Below are positions 1 to 8,251 of a DNA stretch of 64,000 nucleotides, piece after piece. The notes beneath the pieces are model-generated. The model saw nothing but the letters and a program-made list of their open reading frames with translations, was not told the DNA's origin and did no database searches. The stretch's first letter is position 1, and every line of letters begins with the position of its first letter. Source of the stretch: Roseobacter sp. (GTDB lineage: Bacteria > Pseudomonadota > Alphaproteobacteria > Rhodobacterales > Rhodobacteraceae); contig JAGXGZ010000076.1 in assembly GCA_024636495.1 (NCBI GenBank), forward strand, positions 62,001 through 126,000, in the 5' to 3' direction. The translations under genes and the position numbers were made by a program.

Positions 1-1014
1 GGCTTTCAGCTGGTCGTTTTTGGCGGGATCATAGGCATCTGCCTGCGCGCCGTCCCATGCTTTGATCGCGGCGAACAGTTTGTTCAACTCGCGTTCGTGC
101 ATCTTGGAACCCGCGACGATGGACGCCACTTTTTGTTCCTCGATGACCTTCCAGTTGATGAAATCTTCGATATCGGGGTGATCCGCATCGACGATGACCA
201 TCTTGGCCGCACGGCGCGTGGTACCACCGGATTTGATCGCACCAGCTGCGCGGTCACCGATTTTCAGGAAACCCATCAGGCCGGATGATTTGCCGCCGCC
301 CGATAATTTCTCCCCTGCCCCACGAAGGCTGGAAAAGTTCGTGCCAGTGCCAGAGCCGTATTTGAACAAGCGTGCCTCGCGGACCCACAGATCCATGATG
401 CCGCCGTCGCCCACCAGATCATCGGCAACCGACTGGATGAAACAGGCGTGTGGCTGCGGGTGCTCGTAAGATGAGGTCGACCGCGTCAGCTTGCCGGTCT
501 TGTAATCGACATAATAGTGACCCTGTGCCGGACCATCGATGCCGTAGGCCCAGTGCAGACCAGTGTTGAACCACTGCGGGCTGTTTGGGGCACCTGACTG
601 CGAGGCAAGGATGTGGCGCATTTCGTCGTAATAGGCTTGGGCGTCTTCTTCGGTGGTGAAATAGCCACCTTTCCAGCCCCAATAGGCCCATGCGCCTGCC
701 AAGCGGTCGAACACCTGCTTGGAGGATGTCTCGCCGCCCATGGTCGCATCGTCGGTAGGAACAGAGCGCCACAGGAACTCAGGGACGTCTTTTTCTTTGA
801 CCTTCTTGGTCGCGGACGGCACGCCTGCCTTTCGGAAATATTTCTGGGCGATGACGTCGGATGCTACCTGGCTCCAGCTGGAGGGGACTTCGACGTTATC
901 GAGGTGGAAAACCACCGATCCATCAGGATTACGAATTTCGGAAACCGTGCTCACGAAATCCAGCTTCGCATATGCGTCTTGACCGGATGTGGTGAATTTT
1001 CTTTCGATTTTCAT
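1..1014 (-). CDS. nrdJ: Vitamin B12-dependent ribonucleotide reductase (class II), N-terminal part
   Basis: Reduces ribonucleotides to deoxyribonucleotides in the cytoplasm using adenosylcobalamin as radical source. The gene starts with ATG at 1014 and runs off the left edge, so only about 338 N-terminal residues are visible. Recognisable segments are GAPNSPQWFNTG (about residues 141-152), PHACF with C191 as the likely first cysteine of the redox pair, and GSGTGTNFSSLRG near 220-232. These fit the long B12-dependent NrdJ family, not class I NrdA. It is preceded by an unusually long noncoding region with candidate DnaA and NrdR sites. The family call is firm; the C-terminal part cannot be judged. 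Confidence 0.93.
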   Translation of the reverse strand, partial: MKIERKFTTSGQDAYAKLDFVSTVSEIRNPDGSVVFHLDNVEVPSSWSQVASDVIAQKYFRKAGVPSATKKVKEKDVPEFLWRSVPTDDATMGGETSSKQVFDRLAGAWAYWGWKGGYFTTEEDAQAYYDEMRHILASQSGAPNSPQWFNTGLHWAYGIDGPAQGHYYVDYKTGKLTRSTSSYEHPQPHACFIQSVADDLVGDGGIMDLWVREARLFKYGSGTGTNFSSLRGAGEKLSGGGKSSGLMGFLKIGDRAAGAIKSGGTTRRAAKMVIVDADHPDIEDFINWKVIEEQKVASIVAGSKMHERELNKLFAAIKAWDGAQADAYDPAKNDQLKA

Positions 1015-1205
1015 AACTGCTGCCCCATTTTGCTCAGCTCAATTTCAAAAAGGCACGGCCTGACATTGCAGGCTGCCCCGGTGGTACCGACTTGAGACAG
1101 ACACACACCTTAAAGCGCAGCGATGTTCGCCTGCGCCAAAGGTTCAATGTTACACGAGAAGTGCTTTTACCCGATCTGCCTCAGTGGTCCGCCGCCTAGT
1201 GTTAA

Positions 1206-1221
1206 CCACTAGATGTAGTGG
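1206..1221. promoter_or_regulatory. Palindrome resembling an NrdR box upstream of nrdJ
   Basis: CCACTAGATGTAGTGG is a near-perfect inverted repeat about 190 bases upstream of the nrdJ start. It fits the general form of NrdR operators, which repress ribonucleotide reductase genes. A second overlapping inverted repeat, CTAGTG-TTAAC-CACTAG, shares its left arm. Assignment to NrdR is inferred from shape and position only. Confidence 0.45.
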
Positions 1222-1399
1222 CGTGACCTTCGATCTACACAAACTGGCGTATTCTGCCCTATGGGGTCAACGCATTTATTCGCAAATTTTTGAAACTTGA
1301 GACTTGACCGGAAGCCCAAATTTTGAGGCGGCCAGTGCACGGGTGATTCAATAGATTAATATTCACAAGGTCGCGGGAATGGTCGCCGATCAACCGCCC

Positions 1400-1408
1400 T
1401 GTGGATAA
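1400..1408 (-). promoter_or_regulatory. DnaA box (TTATCCACA on the minus strand)
   Basis: TGTGGATAA on the plus strand is a perfect 9-base DnaA consensus. It is one of a cluster of three in the nrdJ upstream region. DnaA control of ribonucleotide reductase is known in E. coli; its use here is inference. Confidence 0.5.
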
Positions 1409-1456
1409 CTCAATAAAGCCCTAGGTTTAGAAGTCCGCCCTCATCCATCACATCAG

Positions 1457-1465
1457 TTATCCACA
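1457..1465 (+). promoter_or_regulatory. DnaA box (TTATCCACA), with a near match downstream
   Basis: TTATCCACA is a perfect consensus in the opposite orientation to the box at 1400. A one-mismatch site, TGGGGATAA, follows at 1484-1492. Three sites within 93 bases is more than chance would suggest for a 9-mer. Confidence 0.5.
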
Positions 1466-1625
1466 AAACGCCTCACACGGCATTGGGGATAAATCAAACG
1501 TCTGCATTTAGTGAAAAAAGTTTTTTGCCACACTAGATCTATGATGAAACAAGAGGCAGATCAGCAACAGGCTCATACAAGGGCAAACACAAATAGAGTG
1601 TCCGATCCGCAAGAAGCAGATCAGA

Positions 1626-1641
1626 AACACTATATGTGGTT
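1626..1641. promoter_or_regulatory. Second NrdR-like site near tRNA-Pro
   Basis: ACACTATATGTGGT resembles the NrdR operator pattern with its central A/T-rich core. A weaker relative, ACACTAGATCTAT, lies near 1533. Both are far from the nrdJ start, so they matter only if nrdJ has a long leader transcript. Low confidence. Confidence 0.25.
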
Positions 1642-1650
1642 TTCTTAAAG

Positions 1651-1727
1651 TGGTCGGGGCGAGAAGATTCGAACTTCCGACCCCCTGTACCCAAAACAGG
1701 TGCGCTACCAGGCTGCGCCACGCCCCG
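1651..1727 (-). tRNA. tRNA-Pro (anticodon TGG)
   Basis: On the minus strand the sequence folds as a full cloverleaf of 77 nt: acceptor stem CGGGGCG/CGCCCCG, discriminator A and an encoded CCA end at 1651-1653. The anticodon arm is CCTGT-TTTGGGT-ACAGG, giving anticodon TGG (proline). The T arm contains GTTCGAATC. Confidence 0.96.
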
Positions 1728-1792
1728 ACTGCGGCCTACTTAGCTTCAAGTGATCTGATTGAAAAGCCCTAACTGCACAGAAATCGACCAAA

Positions 1793-2308
1793 TCAGCAGG
1801 GCCACGCCGGGCTGCGCCCCGTAAACGCCGGATGGCGCAGTTGGGTGCCTGTCGTAATGCCCATACGCTTGGCCAAACCGCCGTTTATTTCAAGCACGGA
1901 CAGCAGATTTTCACCGCCGTAGATGGGCGTTTCATCCAACGGGACAGCGTTGTCGTGAATATGCTGCACCACACCGCGAGAATCGATAAACAACAAATCA
2001 AGCGGGATCAGCGTGTTCCGCATCCAAAAGCTCATTGATTGTGGCCGATCATAGACAAAAAGCATTCCTGCACTGGCGGGCATCGCCTTGCGGAACATCA
2101 AACCCTTGGCGCGCTCAGCATTGTCAGCGGCGATCTCGACCGAGAATCGCGCCTGCCCCCAATCGCCGCGCAGGGTTACAGCCGTTTCAGAACAGCTCGC
2201 GGCTTGTACAGGTCCCGTTAGCCCCAGAATGACGACGCATCCCGCCAGCACTGACCGGATGGTCAGACCTGTTCGGCGTCGGGCTTTTTGATGATCACTG
2301 TTTCCCAT
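1793..2308 (-). CDS. DUF192 family exported protein
   Basis: A 171-residue protein of the DUF192 family (COG1430), whose function is not established. After an arginine-rich N terminus (ARRRTG) there is a hydrophobic segment ending in GPVQA, consistent with Sec export and cleavage near residue 36. The domain carries the family hallmarks RAKGLMFR, MLFVYDRPQSMSFWM and ENLLSVLEINGG. The chosen ATG has an AGAGG ribosome site 8 bases upstream and overlaps the end of the cold-shock gene by 46 bases, suggesting translational coupling. A later in-frame GTG is possible but would leave a signal peptide without a positive N terminus. Confidence 0.85.
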   Translation of the reverse strand: MGNSDHQKARRRTGLTIRSVLAGCVVILGLTGPVQAASCSETAVTLRGDWGQARFSVEIAADNAERAKGLMFRKAMPASAGMLFVYDRPQSMSFWMRNTLIPLDLLFIDSRGVVQHIHDNAVPLDETPIYGGENLLSVLEINGGLAKRMGITTGTQLRHPAFTGRSPAWPC

Positions 2309-2811
2309 GCATGCACCTCTGCAGCCATCTGGCCGCGTTCACCGTTAATGACCCGCATTGCCAATGCCTCGCCCGGTTGCAGGTCAGATAGGCCAGACAG
2401 ACGCAGCACTTCTATGTGCAAAAAAACATCTTCGCTTTTGCCAAATACGTTGGCAAAGCCGAAGCCTTTGGATTTGTCGAACCATTTTACCCGCGCGGGT
2501 TCGATCGGTATGGCGGCCACGACTGCCGGATCCACCCCGACAATGTCCTCCAACGCAGCAGCCTGATCGTTTGCAGGCGGATAGATCGCCAGAACCTGCG
2601 TCGCCTGAACCCCCCGATTGGTCTCGTGAGCGCGCAAATCAACGCGCGCGCCATCCGCAACAGAGCTTTGGCCGTAATTGCGCAAAACGTTGACATGCAG
2701 CAAAATGTCAGGCCCACCCTGATCCGCGACGACAAAACCGAAGCCCTTTGCGGGATCGAACCACTTTACTATTCCCGAAATCACAGGATCGTTGATATCT
2801 AATACTGACAC
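2263..2811 (-). CDS. Tandem cold-shock domain protein
   Basis: A 182-residue cytoplasmic nucleic-acid-binding protein with two cold-shock domains, at roughly residues 10-75 and 105-175. Each has an RNP1-like motif: KWFDPAKGFGFVVAD in the first and KWFDKSKGFGFANVF in the second. Single-domain CspA proteins are about 70 residues, so this is the double-domain type found in alphaproteobacteria. The start is GTG at 2811, preceded by AAGGG at suitable spacing. It probably binds single-stranded RNA or DNA and acts in stress adaptation or RNA chaperoning. The downstream DUF192 gene overlaps its 3' end. Confidence 0.9.
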   Translation of the reverse strand: MSVLDINDPVISGIVKWFDPAKGFGFVVADQGGPDILLHVNVLRNYGQSSVADGARVDLRAHETNRGVQATQVLAIYPPANDQAAALEDIVGVDPAVVAAIPIEPARVKWFDKSKGFGFANVFGKSEDVFLHIEVLRLSGLSDLQPGEALAMRVINGERGQMAAEVHAWETVIIKKPDAEQV

Positions 2812-2876
2812 AAATGCCCTTTGGTGTTTTTGTAAGGATCCATTTTACAAGATCATCGAATGCGTCGTTTGTGACT

Positions 2877-3491
2877 CTATGGGTTTAATCTTGTAACAGT
2901 CCAGCCCGACAATACATCAGGTCGCCGCCAGACAAAGCGGTCATGCAAACGAAAGTCGCCGTCGGCCCAGAATTCTATCTCTAGCGGCGTCAAACGGTAC
3001 CCCCCCCAGAACGGTGGGCGATCAGGATCCGTTCCGTGTTTGACTGTCATCTTTGCCACCTGCCCCATCAGAAACGCACGGCTCGCCAAGGGCTTGGATT
3101 GATCCGACGCCCAGGCACCCAGACGGCTTTTAAGCGAACGGGACTTGTAATATTCGTCTGCCTTTGGTCCGTCTTCCTTGGAAATGATCCCCCGCACACG
3201 TATTTGGCGGCGCAATGATTTCCAATGTACCACAAATGCGGCCTTGCCTGCCTGATCAAGCTCCGCTGCTTTGGCGCTTGTGTAATTGGTGTAAAAAACA
3301 AAGGCGTCCGCCTCGATCTCTTTCAACAGAACCATCCGTGCATTCGGCATGCCTTGGGCATCCACCGTCGACAACGCAATCGCATTTGGATCGTTCAACT
3401 CGGACTGCGTGGCTTCGCCCATCCAGCGCTGTGCAATTTCAAAGGGGTCGTCGCCAGCAAACTTGCCCGAACGCGCTTCTATTTCACTCAC
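2877..3491 (-). CDS. pdxH: Pyridoxamine 5'-phosphate oxidase
   Basis: FMN-dependent enzyme that oxidises pyridoxamine/pyridoxine 5'-phosphate to pyridoxal 5'-phosphate, the last step of vitamin B6 synthesis and salvage. At 204 residues it matches the family length. Visible hallmarks are the central [13 protein letters not shown] and [12 protein letters not shown] (FMN and substrate binding) and the conserved C terminus ending in TRLNP. The start codon is GTG at 3491, supported by a GGGAG site about 9 bases upstream. It reads away from fabI across a 212-base gap that must contain both promoters. Confidence 0.95.
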   Translation of the reverse strand: MSEIEARSGKFAGDDPFEIAQRWMGEATQSELNDPNAIALSTVDAQGMPNARMVLLKEIEADAFVFYTNYTSAKAAELDQAGKAAFVVHWKSLRRQIRVRGIISKEDGPKADEYYKSRSLKSRLGAWASDQSKPLASRAFLMGQVAKMTVKHGTDPDRPPFWGGYRLTPLEIEFWADGDFRLHDRFVWRRPDVLSGWTVTRLNP

Positions 3492-3703
3492 TTAACCGTA
3501 CTCCCGCCGACGCCCATAACAGGCCTAAGGGTGGCCTACATCATATGACATAGTCAAACAACGAAAAGCCGCGCCGCGCGACGTTAAGGCCCGCAAAGCC
3601 CCCTGAATATTGCCTGCGGGTATTAAGAAATGCGCAGCCTTGATGCTAAACCATCAATCGCATAAACCAACTTAAGCTTAACGAGATAGTTGAAGGAATA
3701 AAA

Positions 3704-4510
3704 ATGGCAAATGACCTGATGGCAGGCAAGCGTGGGCTCATCATGGGTCTCGCCAATGACAAGTCGATTGCCTGGGGCATTGCGCGCACCCTCGCGGACG
3801 CCGGGGCAGAGCTGGCCTTTAGCTACCAGGGGGACGCGTTGAAAAAACGGGTCGATCCTTTGGCCGCACAATTGGGCAGCAGCCTGGTTCTGCCGTGTGA
3901 TGTCGGATCCGAAGCGTCGATTGACGCCCTGTTTGACGGGCTTAAGGAAAGCTGGGACAGCCTTGATTTTGTCGTTCACGCCATCGGGTTTTCCGACAAG
4001 AACGAACTTCGCGGCCGCTACGTCGATACCAGCCGCGCCAACTTCACCATGTCGATGGATATCTCGGTCTATTCTTTCACCGCCGTGATGCAGCGGGCCG
4101 AGAAAATGATGACGAAGGGCGGCAGTGCAGTCACCTTGACGTATTACGGCGCTGAAAAAGTGATGCCGCATTATAATGTCATGGGCGTTGCAAAGGCAGC
4201 ACTCGAAGCGTCGGTCAAATATTTGGCCGAAGACCTTGGCAAGGACGGCATCCGCGTCAATGCGATCAGCGCGGGCCCGATCAAGACGCTGGCCGCTTCC
4301 GGCATCGGCGATTTCCGCTACATCATGAAATGGAACGAATACAATTCGCCGCTGCGCCGCAATGTGACAATAGATGATGTCGGCAAATCCGCCCTGTTCC
4401 TGCTCAGCGATCTTGGCTCTGGCACCACGGGCGAAAATTTGCACGTCGACGCCGGGTATCATGTCGTGGGCATGAAAGCCGTCGATGCCCCTGATATGGC
4501 CAAGGAATAA
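3704..4510 (+). CDS. fabI: Enoyl-[acyl-carrier-protein] reductase (NADH)
   Basis: Reduces trans-2-enoyl-ACP in the final step of each cycle of type II fatty acid synthesis. The 268-residue protein has the FabI form of the short-chain dehydrogenase fold: the nucleotide-binding [13 protein letters not shown] near residues 15-27, and the catalytic pair Y157 and K164 in HYNVMGVAK, matching Y156/K163 of E. coli FabI. GAAGGA lies just upstream of the ATG. gpt follows after four bases, so the two are probably co-transcribed. FabI is the target of triclosan and diazaborines in other bacteria. Confidence 0.95.
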   Translation: MANDLMAGKRGLIMGLANDKSIAWGIARTLADAGAELAFSYQGDALKKRVDPLAAQLGSSLVLPCDVGSEASIDALFDGLKESWDSLDFVVHAIGFSDKNELRGRYVDTSRANFTMSMDISVYSFTAVMQRAEKMMTKGGSAVTLTYYGAEKVMPHYNVMGVAKAALEASVKYLAEDLGKDGIRVNAISAGPIKTLAASGIGDFRYIMKWNEYNSPLRRNVTIDDVGKSALFLLSDLGSGTTGENLHVDAGYHVVGMKAVDAPDMAKE

Positions 4511-4514
4511 CAAC

Positions 4515-5027
4515 ATGAGCAAAGACCCCTCGCGTCTGCCCCACGAAAAAGGCTTTCACATCAGCTGGGACCAAATTCACCGCGACAGCCGCGCTTTGGC
4601 ATGGCGGCTGGATGGCATGGGGCCCGATAATGGCGCGTGGCGTGCCGTCGTCGCGATCACCCGTGGCGGCATGGCGCCCGCGATGATTGCGGCGCGCGAA
4701 CTTGATATTCGCACGGTCGATACGATCTCGATAAAGTCATACGATCATCAGGACCAGTCCGAGGCGGTTGTCCTCAAGGCCCCCGATGCCGAGTTGATGG
4801 GCGACGGGACTGGCATTCTGATCATCGACGATCTGGTGGATTCGGGCAAAACGCTTGAAATCGTGCGCAGGCTTTATCCCAATGCGCATCTTGCGACGGT
4901 CTATGCCAAACCCAAAGGCCGCCCGCAGGTCGACACTTTTATAACCGAAGTCAGTCAAGACACGTGGATATTCTTTCCATGGGATATGGCGTTGCAATAT
5001 GTCGAACCGTACCGCGGCAAAGAATAA
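4515..5027 (+). CDS. gpt: Xanthine(-guanine) phosphoribosyltransferase
   Basis: Purine salvage enzyme that joins xanthine or guanine to PRPP. The 170-residue protein contains the PRPP-binding signature [13 protein letters not shown] and an [10 protein letters not shown] loop, and ends in FFPWDM, a Gpt-like base-binding region. It is slightly longer than E. coli Gpt (152 residues) because of an N-terminal extension. I chose ATG 4515, four bases after the fabI stop; an upstream in-frame ATG would overlap fabI. A pair of inverted copies of a dispersed repeat follows the stop and may end transcription. Confidence 0.92.
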   Translation: MSKDPSRLPHEKGFHISWDQIHRDSRALAWRLDGMGPDNGAWRAVVAITRGGMAPAMIAARELDIRTVDTISIKSYDHQDQSEAVVLKAPDAELMGDGTGILIIDDLVDSGKTLEIVRRLYPNAHLATVYAKPKGRPQVDTFITEVSQDTWIFFPWDMALQYVEPYRGKE

Positions 5028-5048
5028 GCTCGGCCAAAAAGATTCTTT

Positions 5049-5080
5049 GCCTTCGGCGAGGATTTAGAACCAATTGGAAG
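5049..5080 (+). repeat. Dispersed intergenic repeat, type 2
   Basis: GCCTTCGGCGAGGAT followed by TTAGAACCAATTGGAAG. The same arrangement occurs inverted at 62544-62574, and a degenerate relative lies near 40584. The core is shared with the type 1 copies, but the flank differs. Confidence 0.7.
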
Positions 5081-5099
5081 ACATGGGTGACCCCTTGCG

Positions 5100-5132
5100 C
5101 TTCTCTGGCTCTTAAATATCCTCGCCGAAGGC
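5100..5132 (-). repeat. Dispersed intergenic repeat, type 1
   Basis: TTCTCTGGCTCTTAAATATC followed by CTCGCCGAAGGC. Near-identical copies sit at 43898-43930, 49764-49795 and 56245-56276. Here its core is a perfect 15-base inverted match to the type 2 copy at 5049, so the pair could form a long hairpin between gpt and the aminotransferase. Confidence 0.75.
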
Positions 5133-5163
5133 TTCCGCCACAAAACCCAGGAGCCTGCATCCG

Positions 5164-6329
5164 ATGTTGACACGCACCGCATCAACCTTCGCCCCCCCTG
5201 TGATGGAAGCGCGCCGCTGGTTGGCTGGCGTCACCTTCCCGGCGGACCGCCCGTTGATCAACGTCAGTCAGGCAGCACCGGTTGAACCGCCCCCCAAGCG
5301 ATGCGGCAGGCAATGGCAGACGTAGCATTAAACAATGATGAGGCGCATTTATATGGGCCGGTCTTGGGTCTGCTAGATTTGCGCGCCGAACTTGCCGCGC
5401 AGACCTCTCGACACTATGCTGGGACGATCCAGCCTTCGCAGGCGGCGATCACCTCAGGTTGCAATCAGGCCTTTGCCGCCGCCATCGCGACACTGTGCAG
5501 CGAGGGCGACGAAGTCATCTTGCCGACCCCGTGGTATTTCAACCACAAAATGTGGCTGGATATGTCAGGTGTCACATCCATCGCACTGGCGACAGGTCCG
5601 GACTTGCTGCCTGACCCTGACCGCGCCGCTGCCCTGATCACGGACCGAACCCGCGCCATTGCAATCGTCACGCCAAACAACCCCGGCGGTGTCGAATACC
5701 CAGCCGAGTTGGTTCAGGCATTCTTTGATCTGGCGCGGGCACGCGGCATCGCTTTGATCATCGACGAGACCTACCGCGACTTCGACAGCCGCTCGGGTGC
5801 GCCGCACATGCTTTTCCAAGATCCTGACTGGCAAGACACGTTGATCCATCTTTATTCGTTTTCAAAGGCCTACCGGCTGACGGGTCACCGGGTCGGCGCG
5901 ATTGTTGCCGCGCAGGGACGTCTGTCAGAGGTCGAGAAGTTTCTTGATACGGTTGCGATTTGTCCCGGTCAGATCGGCCAGCATGCAGCCCTTTGGGGAA
6001 TGCAAAACCTGTCACAATGGCTGGCAGGCGAGCGCCACGAAATTCTGGCCCGCCGCGCGGCCATCACAACCAACATGCCCAAGCTTGAAAAATCAGGTTG
6101 GAAGCTGCTTGGGTTGGGCGGCTATTTCGCTTATCTTGAGCACCCTTTTGACGAAAGTTCGGCGGATCTGGCACCGCGCATGGTGCGCGACGCAGGCATC
6201 CTGTGCTTGCCCGGCACCATGTTTTGCCCGCCCGAAGACACCAGCGGTGCGCGGCAGGTGCGCATTGCGTTTGCCAATTTGGACGCAGACGGCATTGCTG
6301 TGTTGTTCGACCGCATGGCCCAGCTTTAA
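5164..6329 (+). pseudogene. Class I/II PLP-dependent aminotransferase, frameshifted near the N terminus
   Basis: A fold-type I aminotransferase of unknown substrate. The frame from ATG 5164 (AGGAG site upstream) encodes a typical start with MEARRWLAGV and INVSQAAPVEPPP, then stops at about 5326. The rest of the enzyme continues in another frame from 5301 (MRQAMADVA) to 6329. Adding one C to the C6 run at 5290-5295 would restore a continuous protein of about 388 residues. The body is intact: YGPVLGLLDLR, PNNPGG, IIDETYRDF and the PLP-lysine region SFSKAYRLTGHRVG. This is either a sequencing error in the homopolymer or a real inactivating or phase-variable shift. Confidence 0.8.
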
Positions 6330-6394
6330 CCGCCCTCTTGCCCCCCTGCCGCGCACCGCATAGACAGGTCAAAATGCGCTAAAAGGGTAAGATC

Positions 6395-8239
6395 ATGAAA
6401 GCCAAAGGCAACAGCCTCACGAAAACCGCCGTATGGATCCTGATGGGACTTCTGATCCTTGGCCTTGGCGGCTTTGGCGCGGTCAATCTGTCCAGGAATG
6501 TCCGCACAGTCGGCGTTGTTGGCGACAAGGAAATCTCGGTCGATCAATATGCGCGCGAATTGCAGCAGCAGATCCGCAGCATCGAAACCCAGACCGGCGA
6601 GACGTTGCCCTTTCAGCAGGCGCAGGCGATCGGGCTTGACCGCGCGGTTTTGCAACGCCTTGTCCGCCTGCGGTCGTTGGACAACGAGACAGACCAGATG
6701 GGCCTGTCGATTGGCGATGAAAACCTGCGCGAGCGCATCGTGGCAATACCGGCTTTCCAAGGCGTGAGCGGTGATTTTGACCGCGAAGGCTACCGTTTTG
6801 CGCTGCAACAGGCCGGACTAAGCGAGGCAGAGTTCGAGACCTCCTTGCGCGAAGAAGCGGCACGCACGTTGCTTCAGGGGGCGATCACCGGTGGTGTTGT
6901 GATGCCCGACGCCTACGCCAAGACGCTTGTCGATTATGTGGGCCAACAGCGCAGCTTTACCTGGGCTGCCCTGACCGAGGCGGACCTGACTGCGCCTGTC
7001 CCTGCCCCGACCGATGCCGATCTGACCGCCTATTATGAGGCCAATCCGGACCAATTCATGCTGCCCGCCAGCAAGTCTATCACATATATCATACTGACCC
7101 CCACCGATCTTCTGGACGAAGTCGAAATCTCCCAAGAGGATCTGCAGCAAGCCTATGACGACCGCTCGGCGGAATATATCCAGCCCGAACGCCGTCTGGT
7201 AGAGCGTCTGGTATTTGCCAACCAAGAAGCTGCCGATCAGGCTGCCGCGGCTTTGGAAGTCAGCGGCACGACGTTTGACGCCCTTGTAGAGGACCGTGGT
7301 TTGACCCTTGAAGACGTTGATCTGGGCGATGTGGGCCGCGAGGAACTGGGGGGTGCGGGTGAAGCCGTGTTTACCGCAGATGTCGGCGATGTCGTGGGTC
7401 CACTGCCCACCAATCTTGGACCGGCGCTGTTTCGGGTGAATGGCGTGTTGCCATCGCTCAACACCACCTTCGAGGAGGCATTGCCTGCCCTGCAACAAGA
7501 TCTGGCAGGCGACAGTGCCGCCCGTCTGGTCGAGGTGCGCGCGCGCGATCTGGATGACCAGCTGGCCGGCGGTGCAACGCTGGAACAACTGGCCGAAGAA
7601 AGCAAAATGAAGCTTGGCACGATTGACTGGACCCAAGACAGCAGCGAAGACATTGCCGCCTACGCAGGCTTTCGCGAAGCCGCAGCCGGGCTGAGCGCCG
7701 AAGACTTCCCAAAGATCGCTCAGCTGGAAGATGGCAGCGTTTTCGCGATGCGTCTTGATGACACCCTGCCCGAGCGTCCAAACCCGTTTGAGGACGCGCG
7801 CGGACTTGTCGTCGAAGACTGGACCGCCGATCAGGTCACCCAAGCGCTGAACGCTCAGGCAGAGGCGCTGAAAGCAGAGCTCGAGAATGGCACCGACTTC
7901 GAAGCGCTTGGCCTGACGCCTGTCGTGCAGCAAAACCTGACCCGTGATGCGGTCATCAACGGCACGCCCCAGGGTTTCCTGGCGGCAGTATTTGACGCAA
8001 GCCCCGAAGATATCCGGATCGTCGAAGGCGATAACAGCGTAGTGATCCTGCGGCTGGACAGCGTGACAGAGGCGACGGAAAACACCCAGAACCAGCAGTT
8101 GCTGGTGCAGTTGACCAACCAGTTGAACCAGCAATTGGGGCAGGATGTCTTTGCGCTTTACTCTGATGATGTGATGCGCCGCGCCGGACCGCAGGTCGAT
8201 CAACAGGCGGTCAACGCCGTCCATGTGAACTTCCCTTAA
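6395..8239 (+). CDS. PpiD/SurA-like peptidyl-prolyl isomerase, membrane anchored
   Basis: A 614-residue envelope folding factor. One N-terminal membrane helix (about residues 12-30, WILMGLLILGLGGFGAV) anchors it with the bulk in the periplasm. A SurA/PpiD-type chaperone region follows (about 35-170), then a parvulin-like domain near 230-350, and a long C-terminal half seen in PpiD-type proteins. It probably assists folding of exported or outer membrane proteins. trpE starts 12 bases downstream, so the two are likely in one transcript although functionally unrelated. It is PpiD-like in architecture, but I give no symbol because isomerase activity cannot be judged. Confidence 0.88.
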   Translation: MKAKGNSLTKTAVWILMGLLILGLGGFGAVNLSRNVRTVGVVGDKEISVDQYARELQQQIRSIETQTGETLPFQQAQAIGLDRAVLQRLVRLRSLDNETDQMGLSIGDENLRERIVAIPAFQGVSGDFDREGYRFALQQAGLSEAEFETSLREEAARTLLQGAITGGVVMPDAYAKTLVDYVGQQRSFTWAALTEADLTAPVPAPTDADLTAYYEANPDQFMLPASKSITYIILTPTDLLDEVEISQEDLQQAYDDRSAEYIQPERRLVERLVFANQEAADQAAAALEVSGTTFDALVEDRGLTLEDVDLGDVGREELGGAGEAVFTADVGDVVGPLPTNLGPALFRVNGVLPSLNTTFEEALPALQQDLAGDSAARLVEVRARDLDDQLAGGATLEQLAEESKMKLGTIDWTQDSSEDIAAYAGFREAAAGLSAEDFPKIAQLEDGSVFAMRLDDTLPERPNPFEDARGLVVEDWTADQVTQALNAQAEALKAELENGTDFEALGLTPVVQQNLTRDAVINGTPQGFLAAVFDASPEDIRIVEGDNSVVILRLDSVTEATENTQNQQLLVQLTNQLNQQLGQDVFALYSDDVMRRAGPQVDQQAVNAVHVNFP

Positions 8240-8251
8240 GGAAGGCAGCTG

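Larger units (their letters stand above)
1015..1650. other. Long noncoding region upstream of nrdJ
   Basis: About 636 bases without a credible gene, between tRNA-Pro and nrdJ, both read on the minus strand. It is more A/T-rich than its surroundings. It holds two perfect 9-base DnaA boxes in opposite orientation, one near match, a perfect palindrome similar to an NrdR box, and two weaker look-alikes (annotated separately). A short direct repeat, GCAGATCAG followed by (C/A)AACA, lies near 1556 and 1616. An A6-G-T6 block near 1514-1527 could form a weak hairpin. I infer a complex nrdJ promoter; no B12 riboswitch signature was seen. Confidence 0.6.

Noticed and set aside
1015..1300. Cobalamin riboswitch upstream of nrdJ
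   Set aside because: I looked for the conserved B12 box and associated stems on the minus strand and did not find them.
1381..1500. Chromosome replication origin
   Set aside because: Three DnaA boxes alone are too few, and no dnaA, hemE, parAB or gidA genes or A/T-rich unwinding repeats lie nearby. Regulation of nrdJ is the simpler reading.
1539..1721. Small open frame (60 codons) on the minus strand
   Set aside because: Its beginning is a translation of the tRNA-Pro gene ([14 protein letters not shown]), a classic spurious call.
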